From the NCBI GenBank assembly GCA_036521415.1, contig DATDHU010000053.1, forward strand, positions 1-18,599: a DNA stretch of 18,599 bases, given 5' to 3'. This stretch comes from DASXMT01 sp036521415 (GTDB taxonomy: Bacteria; Actinomycetota; Acidimicrobiia; Acidimicrobiales; RAAP-2). Below are positions 1 to 6,789 of this stretch, piece after piece. The position numbers and the translations under genes are program-made. Below the pieces are notes generated by a model. The model saw only the letters and a list, made by a program, of their open reading frames with translations, was not told the DNA's origin and ran no database searches. Numbering within the stretch: the stretch's first letter is position 1; each line of letters starts with the position of its first letter.

Positions 1-1403
1 GCCTCCCACCACAGGGTCCCACGATGGAAGTCCGGATCCTCCCCCTGGGCGGCATGGCTGTTGAACCGATCGAGCGTCCGCTGGAGCGCACCAGGGTCGA
101 CGTCGATCTTCTCGGCCAACTCCCCCACCGTGGGTGCCGAGACGACCCATTCGGGGACGGGGCCGCCGGGCACGAGGGAGAGGATCATGGTCGACTCCCG
201 CAGTCGGTGATCGAACACCATCCAGACCGGCGCCTCGTTGGGATAATCGATGGCGACGGGGTCGTAGGTGCCGAACGCACGCGGCATGTCCTGGTAGGAC
301 GCGCCCTCGTTGACGAACCGCTCACCCCGCTTGTTCACGATGATGGAGCCGGGAAGGTTTCGACCGGTGGAGAATTGCAACGCAGGGCGCCCCTCGTAGG
401 TCACGGCCGGGTCGAGCATGGCCGGCTGTCCCCAGTAGGTCCACATGTTGGCCAGCACGGCCCCGGCTTCCATGGCCATGAGGTGCCCGTCTCCCTCGTT
501 GCCCGGAGGGCTGAGCGGTTCCACGGCGTGGCCGATGAAGGCCTGGACCATCTGGGCGTTCCATTCGAACCCGCCACAAGCCAGGACCACCCCCCGGCGC
601 GCCCCCACCGACAGCGGCTCGTCGCCAACCTCGGCCCGGACGCCGACGATCACGTCCCCCCGGGACACGAGCTCCCGGGCCCGGACGCCGGTGCGGACGG
701 CCACCCCCCTGTCCAAGACGCCCTTGAGCAGTGCGGCGGCCAGCGCGCTGCCCAGCACACGGATGTCGTCGCCCTCGCGCCGGGCCACGAGATCGAGGTC
801 AGGAGCCTCGCCGTAGGCGAGATAGCGGCCCCCTTCCTCCATGGTGAGCCGGGGCATGATCGGGCTCGTCCGCACCAGGGCAGCCCACGACCCGAGCTCG
901 GCGGCAGCCGGGAAGGGCAGGGGCTCGATGGAACGACCACACGGCTTCCCCCCGGGCAGATCGGCGTAGTAATCGGCAAACATGGGCGGGGCGGAGAACC
1001 GGACCGGGGTGTGGTCCTCCAGGTAGTCGATGGCCCGCCAGGCATTGTCCACGTAGGTCTCCACCAGGTCGGCCGAGGGCTCGCGGTCGACCGTCAGCCG
1101 TCGGATGTAGGCCAGAGCCTCCTCCCGGCTGTCGCTGACATCCACGTCCGCCATGTGGCGATTGAGCGGGACCCAGGGCATCCCGCCCGACACGCCGGTG
1201 GTGCCCCCCACCCGGTCGGCCCGTTCGAGGATGACCACACTCGACCCGCCATCGGCGGCCAGGGTTGCCGCGGCGAGGCCGGCCGCGCCCGAGCCGATGA
1301 CAACGACGTCGACCACCTGGTCCCACTGCTCCTGACCTGATTGCTCGGCATCCGACTGCTGGGCATCCGACTGCCCGGCATCCCACTGCTGAGTGTGGCT
1401 CAC
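1..1403 (-). CDS. KstD-like FAD-dependent dehydrogenase (FAD_binding_2 family), C-terminus cut by window edge
   Basis: Flavoprotein of the 3-ketosteroid-delta1-dehydrogenase / fumarate reductase group, which takes hydride from a saturated carbon next to a ketone or acid. The N-terminal dinucleotide-binding motif (VVVIGSGAAGLAAATLAADG) lies at about residues 33-52 and is followed by ERADRVGGTTGVSGG, the FAD pyrophosphate loop typical of the family. A later GVVLACGGFEWN segment is the second FAD contact. About 467 codons are visible, while KstD proteins usually have 490-570, so only the tail is missing. I chose the GTG at 1403 because AGGAGG sits 8 nt upstream and it is the first start in the frame. 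Residues 5-29 are an unusual Q/S/D-rich pentapeptide repeat before the FAD fold. The gene lies 65 bp downstream of livG and is probably the last gene of the Liv operon. Substrate class is inference: related flavoproteins act on non-steroid ketones, and the C-terminal catalytic residues cannot be checked. Confidence 0.85.
   Translation of the reverse strand, partial: MSHTQQWDAGQSDAQQSDAEQSGQEQWDQVVDVVVIGSGAAGLAAATLAADGGSSVVILERADRVGGTTGVSGGMPWVPLNRHMADVDVSDSREEALAYIRRLTVDREPSADLVETYVDNAWRAIDYLEDHTPVRFSAPPMFADYYADLPGGKPCGRSIEPLPFPAAAELGSWAALVRTSPIMPRLTMEEGGRYLAYGEAPDLDLVARREGDDIRVLGSALAAALLKGVLDRGVAVRTGVRARELVSRGDVIVGVRAEVGDEPLSVGARRGVVLACGGFEWNAQMVQAFIGHAVEPLSPPGNEGDGHLMAMEAGAVLANMWTYWGQPAMLDPAVTYEGRPALQFSTGRNLPGSIIVNKRGERFVNEGASYQDMPRAFGTYDPVAIDYPNEAPVWMVFDHRLRESTMILSLVPGGPVPEWVVSAPTVGELAEKIDVDPGALQRTLDRFNSHAAQGEDPDFHRGTLWWE
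1317..1391 (-). repeat. Five 15-bp tandem units coding for pentapeptide repeats
   Basis: Three clear 15-bp units (plus-strand ggcatccgactgctg and variants) occupy 1347-1361, 1362-1376 and 1377-1391. Two more diverged units occupy 1317-1346. Read in the gene direction they encode QQWDA, GQSDA, QQSDA, EQSGQ and EQWDQ. The unit length is a multiple of three, so the frame is preserved. It lies in the N-terminal extension of the KstD-like protein. Confidence 0.8.
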
Positions 1404-1411
1404 CGTTGGAT

Positions 1412-1417
1412 CCTCCT
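1412..1417 (-). promoter_or_regulatory. Ribosome-binding site of the KstD-like gene
   Basis: AGGAGG on the minus strand, 8 nt before the GTG at 1403. It decides the start and places the repeated Q/S/D-rich segment inside the protein. Confidence 0.75.
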
Positions 1418-1450
1418 CGTCATCCCCGACGCCGTCTTCCCGGAGGCGAC

Positions 1451-1483
1451 GTCATCCCAGATATGCAGTCATCCCAGATATGC
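1451..1483. repeat. 17-bp tandem duplication over the end of livG
   Basis: The 16-mer gtcatcccagatatgc occurs perfectly at 1451-1466 and 1468-1483, a period of 17 bp. The copy at 1468-1483 carries the last codons and TGA stop of livG (AYLG-stop). The other copy repeats this just past the stop. It appears to be a recent local duplication of the gene's 3' end. Confidence 0.9.
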
Positions 1484-2227
1484 CGATCGAACCGCCTCGT
1501 CGGCCCGAACCACCTCGGGGGTGCCGTCGGCGATCACCCCGCCCAGGTTGAGCACGATCACCCGGTGGCACTCGCGCATGACGAACCCGACGTCGTGCTC
1601 GACCAGCACGATCGCGCAACCCTCTTCCTGGCACAGCCGCCGGACCACCACGGCCAGGTTCTCGACCTCGGACTCCTCGAGACCGGAGGTGGGCTCGTCG
1701 AGCAACAGGACACGAGGGCGATCGACCACCGCCCGGGCCAGCTCGACCATGCGGGCCCGGCCGATGGGCAGGTTGGCGGCCGGCTGATCGCGGAGCATCT
1801 CGAGGCCGCACAGCTCGAGCACCTCGTCCACCCGGGATCGGCGTGTCCGTTCGCGGGACCGCCGCGTCGGGAGGGAGAGGAGGTCTGCCACCATCCCACC
1901 GCCGCCGCCCTGCCACTCCAGGGCGACGAGCACGTTGTCCTCGACCGGAAGCCATCCGAAGATCTGCTGGCGTTGGAACGTCCGCCGGATCCCCTGGCGG
2001 GCGCACCAGGTCGCGCTGCGACCGGTGACGTCGGCCCCGTCGAAATGGATCGAGCCGGCCGTGGGCCGACGAATCCCGGTGAGGCAGTCGAACAACGTGG
2101 TCTTGCCGGCGCCGTTCGGGCCGATGAGCCCGCACAGCTCGCCGCCGGCGAACGAGGCGTTGACATCGGACAGCGCCTGGACGCCTCCGAAGGTCATGGT
2201 CACCTGGCGGGCTTCGAGAACGGGCAT
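1469..2227 (-). CDS. livG: Liv-type ABC transporter ATP-binding protein (LivG-like)
   Basis: Cytoplasmic ATPase that powers a high-affinity branched-chain-amino-acid-type (HAAT) importer; such systems also carry other carboxylates, amides and aromatic acids. The 252 residues match the usual LivG length. Walker A is GPNGAGKT (36-43), the signature is LPIGRARMVELARA (153-166), Walker B is VLLLDEPTSGL (173-183), and the H-loop histidine is H211 in LVEHDVGF. The segment FQRQQIFGWLPVEDNV is the Q-loop region. The ATG at 2227 follows the stop of the LivHMF fusion by only 2 bp, so translation is probably coupled. It would form the heterodimeric ATPase pair with the LivF domain of the upstream fusion. 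The last 17 bp are duplicated beyond the stop. Substrate is unknown; association with a KstD-like enzyme downstream hints at something other than an amino acid. Confidence 0.93.
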   Translation of the reverse strand: MPVLEARQVTMTFGGVQALSDVNASFAGGELCGLIGPNGAGKTTLFDCLTGIRRPTAGSIHFDGADVTGRSATWCARQGIRRTFQRQQIFGWLPVEDNVLVALEWQGGGGGMVADLLSLPTRRSRERTRRSRVDEVLELCGLEMLRDQPAANLPIGRARMVELARAVVDRPRVLLLDEPTSGLEESEVENLAVVVRRLCQEEGCAIVLVEHDVGFVMRECHRVIVLNLGGVIADGTPEVVRADEAVRSAYLG

Positions 2228-2229
2228 CG

Positions 2230-5154
2230 CTACAGCTTCGCGCCCAGGTAGGCACCGACCAGCTGCTCGTCATCCAGGCTTTCCCGTTGGCCCGACCACA
2301 CGATCCGGCCGAGCTCGATGAAGGCGACCCGGTCCGCCACCTGGAGGACGTCCCGGATCTTCTCCTCGACCAGCAGGATGGTCGTCCCCAGCTCGCGCAG
2401 TTCCCGGAAGACGTCGAGCACCTGGGCGATGACCATCGGTGCCAGCCCGAGGGTGGGCTCGTCGGCGATCACCACCTTGGGCGGTCGGACCAGGACCGGG
2501 GCCAGCGCCAGCATCTGCTGCTCCCCGCCAGACAGGCTCCCGGCATGGAGTCGCCGACGCTCGTTCAACTGCGGGAACCGCTCATAGACGTCGGACCGGT
2601 GCCCGGCATCGAGCCGCAGCTGAAGGTTCTCCTCAACGGTCAGGCCCGGGAACACGCCACGGGACTCCGGTGCGACCAGCACGCCCTGGCCGACGCGGCG
2701 GTAGGCGTGCATCCGGGTCACATCCACCCCATCGAGCGTGATCGATCCCTCGGTCGCCCGCACCAGGCCCGCCACCGTCGAGCACAACGTCGACTTTCCG
2801 CTGCCATTCACCCCGAACAGCCCGGTGATCTGCCCCGTGGCCAGGGTGAGGTCGATGCGGTGGAGGACTTCCACGTCCCCGTAGGAGACCCGGAGGCCAT
2901 GGATTTCCAGGATCCCCGGCGGCTGGTTCTCCACGTCGCTCGGGCCTTGAATGGCGCCCGAGGACACAAGCTCTTCCTCATGGCGACGGACCTCGGCCGA
3001 GATGGCCATGGCCTCGGCCACGACGGCCTCTCCGGCGGTGGCGAGCTCCGTGTCGGCGGCAGCGATGGCTGGGCCGATGGGCGTGGGCGCGACGCCCTCG
3101 GTGGGGCCGGCGGCTCCAGCGTGGCCGCCGGTCTCGCCCGCCGCAGCTGCGTCGCCGGCGGCGGCCGAAGCCGCCCGGAGCGCGGCCCGGCGCATGCGCC
3201 GTTCGTGGTTGCGACGCGAGGTCTGGGACAGAAACCCGTCGGGATCGCGGGCCAGCCCGACTGCGCCCAGCCCGAACAGGATCAGGGGAATCTCGGTGGA
3301 CTGCGTCCCGTTCCAGCTCAGCCAGGACGGCACCCAGGACCACCAGTGGAAGCCCGACTGGATGATCACCGGAGTCGCCGCCGAGGCGATGCCGGCGAGC
3401 ACGGCGGCGGCAGGACGTCTGATGCCGAACAGCACCACGGTGGCCAACCACAGCAGGCCGTCGATGGCCGGCGTGGTCGAATTGGAGACGCTCGACTGGA
3501 ACGAGACATAGAAGATGCCGCCCAACCCGGCGATGACGGCGGAGAGGGCGAACAGGCCCAGCTTGACCCGGAGGGGCGCCACCCCGGACGTCGAGGCGGC
3601 AACCTCCGACGACCGGACCGCGGCGATGCTTCGCCCCCATGACGACTTCTTCAGGTTGGTGATCAACACCATGACCACCAAGCACAAGACCAGGAGACAG
3701 ATGGCCATGGTCCGGTTGCTAGTGAGATCGAGCGGACCGATCTTGGGGCGCGGGATGGTCCACCCGGTCGTGTTGTTGTCGAACCAGTTCCACTGGAAGA
3801 GCACGTTGTCGCCGAGGAGGGCCAACGCCAACGTGGCCAGGGCCAGCGGCAGCCCGCCCAGGCGCAGGGCGGGCAGGGCCACGATGAAACCGAGCAAGCC
3901 GGTGACGATCAAGGCGATGAGGATGGCCAGGAAGAAGGGCACCCCGTACTGGTTGAACAGCAGTCCGGTGGTGAGCCCGGCCATGGTCGAGAAGGTGGCC
4001 TGGGCCAGGCTCACCATGCCACCCATGCCGGTGACGACGACGAAGGACAGGAAGATCAGCGAGAGGGCCAGGCCCTGGGCCATCGTCCCCGCCCAGAAGT
4101 CATCGGCCAGAAAGAGGACGTAGACGACGAGGAAGGCGGTGGCCACGACCCAGGGTGCGGCCCGGCGCCACATGGGCAGCAGCGTGAGGTACTCAGGCGG
4201 GGGCACGTCGTCAGCCGCCGATCCCCCCAGGCGGCTGCGGTCCCGGGCCAGGATCAACAGGGCGATGATCAGTACGACGATGGGCACCGAATCGGCGAAC
4301 CCGGCGATGTTCACCTTGACGTAGCCGGCCGCCAGGTTCTGGAAGATGCCCAGGGCCAGGCCACCGATGAAGGTCAATGGGATCGACCGGAGCCCTCCGA
4401 TGACGGCGGCTGCGGAGGCGACGATCATGATCGTGATGTAGCCGCTGGTGCTGATGGCCCCGATGATCGGGGCGGCGACCACGCCGGCCAGGGCGGCCAG
4501 GACGTTGCCGATCACCCAGGCGTACCGGGACGTCTTGGCGTCGTCGACCCCGCGAATCCGGGCCAGGCTGTGCCGGTCGACCACGGCCCGCATCTGCAGG
4601 CCCAACGGGGTCCGGCGCATGAGGAACCAAAGCCCGACGGCGCACACCGCAGCGGCGATCACCACGACCAACTCGTTCGACGTGATGGGGATCTTGGGTG
4701 GGATGTGCCACGTCTTCTGAGGAACAGGGCCCAAGCCCGGCGGAAACCCGACTTGGAGGACGGCGGTGCTGTTGGGGATGTGGACGTGGAAGATGTCGAT
4801 GATCCCGTCCGTGATCCACTCGGTCAGGGCCGGGATGGCGAGCAAAAGCCCGACGGTGGCCATGATCTTCGCCGACTCGTTGGCTCGGGCCAGCGGCTTG
4901 AAGACGGCCGCGTTCAAGACGATGCCGAGCAGCGGGGCGAACACGCCGATGACGATCAGGGCGGCCCAGACGACGGGCCAGTGCATCCCGGAGTGGAAGA
5001 TGTAGAACAGGTAGGCGCTCGAGAAGGCCACGGCGCCATAGGAGAAGTTGAAGATGCCGGTGGCCGAGTACGACAGGGTCAGGCCCGACCCGACCAGCGA
5101 GTAGATCGCTCCTGAGATGGCCCCGCTGACCACCAACGCCAAGAACGTGTCCAC
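2230..5154 (-). CDS. Fused Liv-type ABC transporter: LivH permease + LivM permease + LivF ATPase in one polypeptide
   Basis: One 974-residue protein replaces three usual genes. Residues 1-305 are a LivH-type permease (GSGLTLSYSATGIFNFSYGA near the start, RTPLGLQMRAVVDRHSLARI at 181-200). Residues 325-640 are a LivM-type permease (GGMVSLAQATFSTMAG at 378-393, LGGLPLALATLALALLGDN at 432-450). Residues 640-745 are a charged, Ala-rich linker without membrane character. Residues 748-974 are a LivF-type ATPase with Walker A GVNGSGKST (781-789), signature LSGGEQQ (874-880), Walker B VVIADEPTLGLAP (894-906) and VEEK at the H-loop position, where LivF proteins usually have VEQN. The frame is unbroken. 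The start is GTG with GGGGAGAG at 5165-5172. It sits between the binding-protein gene and livG. LivH-LivM fusions are known; the additional ATPase with a long linker is less usual. Integral inner-membrane protein; substrate unknown. Confidence 0.92.
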   Translation of the reverse strand: MDTFLALVVSGAISGAIYSLVGSGLTLSYSATGIFNFSYGAVAFSSAYLFYIFHSGMHWPVVWAALIVIGVFAPLLGIVLNAAVFKPLARANESAKIMATVGLLLAIPALTEWITDGIIDIFHVHIPNSTAVLQVGFPPGLGPVPQKTWHIPPKIPITSNELVVVIAAAVCAVGLWFLMRRTPLGLQMRAVVDRHSLARIRGVDDAKTSRYAWVIGNVLAALAGVVAAPIIGAISTSGYITIMIVASAAAVIGGLRSIPLTFIGGLALGIFQNLAAGYVKVNIAGFADSVPIVVLIIALLILARDRSRLGGSAADDVPPPEYLTLLPMWRRAAPWVVATAFLVVYVLFLADDFWAGTMAQGLALSLIFLSFVVVTGMGGMVSLAQATFSTMAGLTTGLLFNQYGVPFFLAILIALIVTGLLGFIVALPALRLGGLPLALATLALALLGDNVLFQWNWFDNNTTGWTIPRPKIGPLDLTSNRTMAICLLVLCLVVMVLITNLKKSSWGRSIAAVRSSEVAASTSGVAPLRVKLGLFALSAVIAGLGGIFYVSFQSSVSNSTTPAIDGLLWLATVVLFGIRRPAAAVLAGIASAATPVIIQSGFHWWSWVPSWLSWNGTQSTEIPLILFGLGAVGLARDPDGFLSQTSRRNHERRMRRAALRAASAAAGDAAAAGETGGHAGAAGPTEGVAPTPIGPAIAAADTELATAGEAVVAEAMAISAEVRRHEEELVSSGAIQGPSDVENQPPGILEIHGLRVSYGDVEVLHRIDLTLATGQITGLFGVNGSGKSTLCSTVAGLVRATEGSITLDGVDVTRMHAYRRVGQGVLVAPESRGVFPGLTVEENLQLRLDAGHRSDVYERFPQLNERRRLHAGSLSGGEQQMLALAPVLVRPPKVVIADEPTLGLAPMVIAQVLDVFRELRELGTTILLVEEKIRDVLQVADRVAFIELGRIVWSGQRESLDDEQLVGAYLGAKL

Positions 5155-5156
5155 CG

Positions 5157-5258
5157 TTATCCGTCTCTCCCCGCGCCCGCGGCGGCGAGCATGAGTTGTC
5201 TATCCCGCTTGGCCGACCGGCCGGGGGCGAGCAGGTGGCGTCGTCCCCAGCCGGTCAT
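5157..5258 (-). CDS. Small leader-like ORF, 33 residues, coupled to the LivHMF start
   Basis: An ATG at 5258 is preceded by a strong AAGGAG (5266-5271) with 7-nt spacing, better than the site of the large gene itself. The ORF runs 33 codons to a TAA at 5157-5159, two bases before the GTG of LivHMF. The peptide begins MTGWGRRHLLAPG and is basic, with six arginines and one lysine. I recognise no family. It may be a translational-coupling leader, an attenuation-type leader peptide, or a small membrane-adjacent protein. It could also be chance, since about 80 percent of its third positions are G/C, below the neighbours. Existence as a translated ORF is inferred from the ribosome-binding site and stop/start arrangement only. 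Confidence 0.45.
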   Translation of the reverse strand: MTGWGRRHLLAPGRSAKRDRQLMLAAAGAGRDG

Positions 5259-5270
5259 GTGGTCACTCCT

Positions 5271-5302
5271 TCTCACGGGCGACGGTTCTCACAGGCGACT
5301 GT
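5271..5302. repeat. 16-bp imperfect tandem repeat upstream of the leader ORF
   Basis: tctcacgggcgacggt (5271-5286) is followed directly by tctcacaggcgactgt (5287-5302), 14 of 16 identical. It lies between the stop of the binding-protein gene and the ribosome-binding site of the small ORF, and the first copy overlaps that site by one base. Confidence 0.8.
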
Positions 5303-5319
5303 CCCCGTCCTCGCCGCGC

Positions 5320-6696
5320 TCAACCCTGGAGGTTGTAGCTCGAGTAGCACTTGAACGGCTCGGACGTCGTGTAGTTGGTGCCCGATACCTTGAGGACGGC
5401 CGCGCAATCGGCGGGGATGAAGTGCGCCGCCGGCCAGAGCAGCTTCCCCGGCGACCCGGATGGAGCCGTCTTGTAGCTGGTGAACGAGCCACTGTTGACC
5501 TTCTGGTCGAACGTCTTCGTGTTCAGGTTCTTGCCCACGGCCTGCAGCATCTCCACCAACGTGTTGGCCTCGGCGTAGCCGATCGACGCACCCAAGGTGA
5601 GGAAGGCCGGCTTCCCGATGGCCTTGAGCCCGGCCAACTCCTGGTTCACCCAGGCGCCGCCACCTTCTTGGGGAACCACCTGGCTATTGGTGAACTGACC
5701 TTGCAGGGCCGAGGCCAGCTGGGCCGACGAGGCCAGTAGGCCCGGGTTGTACGTCACGAAGTCCATGATGTCGCCCGTGTAGCCGCCCGCCTTCAGGGCC
5801 GCGGCCATCGGAGCGACGTCGGCGAACGGCGTCGAAATGTAGACGAGGTTGGGCTTAGCGGCCGTGATCGCCTGCACGTACGGCGTGTAGTCGATGCCGG
5901 TCGACGTGGTCGGGAAGTTGGCCTCGTTGTACACCACCTTGGCGCCCAGCTTCTTGAACAGGGCGACATATTGCGCGTTGCCGCTGGTGCCCGAGGGCGA
6001 GTTCTCCGCCTGAACGGCAAAGCGAATGCTGCTGGCGCTCATGCCGCTGGCCGCGATCATGGCGTCGGCCAGGCTACCGGCCACCACATTGTGCAGTGGG
6101 CTCGACGTGGGCAGCAGGATCGGGGACAGGCAACCGTTCCAGCCGAAGCCCCATCGATAGCCGCAGAACCCTGGGTTGAAGCCCCAACCGAAGTACGGCA
6201 CCTGATGGGTGCTCATGTAGTTGGTCGAGCCACTCAGCATGAACTCGGTGAGCGACAGCACCGAGAAGACCTGGCTCTGGTTCACCAACTGCTGGGTCTC
6301 TTGGACGTCGGACTGCACCCCGCCCGTGTCGTCAGCGCACGGGACCAGGGTGAGCTTCCGGCCGGCAATGCCCTTCTTGTTGGCTTGGGCGAAGCGAGCG
6401 TTGATCCCGTCGATGTACCCGGCATAGTTCCCCGACGTGTAGATGCAGCCCACCTTGATCTGGGTGGAGGTAACGCCCTGGGTGAGGCCGCTGCCCTTGG
6501 GACCGATGAGGCTCTGCTTGTTGGCCGTGTTGGCCAGCGATCCTCCGCTGGCATTGCCGCCGCCCGGCGGCGGGGTGGACGTTGCCGCCGAAGCGGGCAC
6601 GACCGAACCGGCCACGAGGGCCATGGTGGCCATCAGTAGCAGGCAGAGGGCAACCATGAGGCTGCCCCTCGCTTGATGTCGGTACCTTCCGGACAT
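5320..6696 (-). CDS. livJ: Liv-type ABC transporter substrate-binding protein, secreted
   Basis: Extracytoplasmic type-I periplasmic-binding-fold protein that captures the substrate for the LivHMF/LivG importer. From the ATG at 6696 it has 458 residues. A signal peptide (MSGRYRHQARGSLMVALCLL, then a hydrophobic core ending VVPASAA) is followed by a Pro/Gly-rich spacer. The mature part has TSTQIKVGCIYTSGNYAG at its start, as in the Peripla_BP_6 family, and ends NYTTSEPFKCYSSYNLQG. There is no lipobox cysteine, although monoderm binding proteins are normally lipid-anchored. The mature protein has six cysteines (in VGCIY, VPCADD, GFCGY, WNGCL, ADCAA and FKCYS), enough for three disulfides. Two in-frame starts, 6696 and 6717, each carry their own ribosome-binding site because of a duplication; 6759 is a third possible start. 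I prefer 6696 because it gives the tidiest signal peptide. First transporter gene of the operon, 93 bp after the oxidoreductase. Confidence 0.92.
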   Translation of the reverse strand: MSGRYRHQARGSLMVALCLLLMATMALVAGSVVPASAATSTPPPGGGNASGGSLANTANKQSLIGPKGSGLTQGVTSTQIKVGCIYTSGNYAGYIDGINARFAQANKKGIAGRKLTLVPCADDTGGVQSDVQETQQLVNQSQVFSVLSLTEFMLSGSTNYMSTHQVPYFGWGFNPGFCGYRWGFGWNGCLSPILLPTSSPLHNVVAGSLADAMIAASGMSASSIRFAVQAENSPSGTSGNAQYVALFKKLGAKVVYNEANFPTTSTGIDYTPYVQAITAAKPNLVYISTPFADVAPMAAALKAGGYTGDIMDFVTYNPGLLASSAQLASALQGQFTNSQVVPQEGGGAWVNQELAGLKAIGKPAFLTLGASIGYAEANTLVEMLQAVGKNLNTKTFDQKVNSGSFTSYKTAPSGSPGKLLWPAAHFIPADCAAVLKVSGTNYTTSEPFKCYSSYNLQG

Positions 6697-6730
6697 GTGA
6701 TTCCCCCTCCTGAACATGTGATTCCCCCTC
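6693..6730 (-). promoter_or_regulatory. Duplicated ribosome-binding site and start codon of the binding protein
   Basis: The 17-mer acatgtgattccccctc occurs at 6693-6709 and 6714-6730, period 21 bp. On the minus strand each copy reads GAGGGGGAATCACATG, a strong Shine-Dalgarno sequence plus ATG. The period is divisible by three, so both ATGs (6717 and 6696) are in frame, giving proteins that differ by seven residues (MFRRGNH). Confidence 0.85.
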
Positions 6731-6789
6731 TGTTTGTTTCTATCTGTTTCCTTCCCCACGACTTCGTCGTCGGGTTGCTGCCGATCAGC
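6697..6789 (-). other. AT-richer leader upstream of the binding-protein gene
   Basis: The 93-bp spacer between the oxidoreductase stop and the binding-protein start contains a small inverted repeat, acgac-ttc-gtcgt (6758-6770), and then a purine-rich stretch on the minus strand with the repeat GAAACAGATA/GAAACAAACA. No T-tract follows the hairpin, so it is not a classical terminator. It may be a 5' leader or an internal promoter region raising binding-protein expression. Confidence 0.35.

Noticed and set aside
24..1340. Long plus-strand open frame over the KstD-like gene
   Set aside because: No recognisable motif and a low-complexity, His/Gly/Pro-rich translation. The minus strand carries an FAD-binding fold with a ribosome-binding site, so this is a GC-rich antisense shadow.
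1452..2273. Alternative minus-strand frame overlapping livG and ending in the same tetrapeptide
   Set aside because: The shared ending comes from the 17-bp tandem duplication. The rest has no ABC ATPase motifs, whereas the livG frame has all of them.
2287..3642. 451-codon plus-strand frame over the LivHMF gene
   Set aside because: Antisense shadow of the ATPase, linker and LivM parts; no motif and no ribosome-binding site.
6758..6770. Terminator after the Gfo/Idh/MocA gene
   Set aside because: The stem is only 5 bp with a 3-nt loop and no T-tract on the minus strand, and the Gfo/Idh/MocA stop is followed by a same-strand gene.
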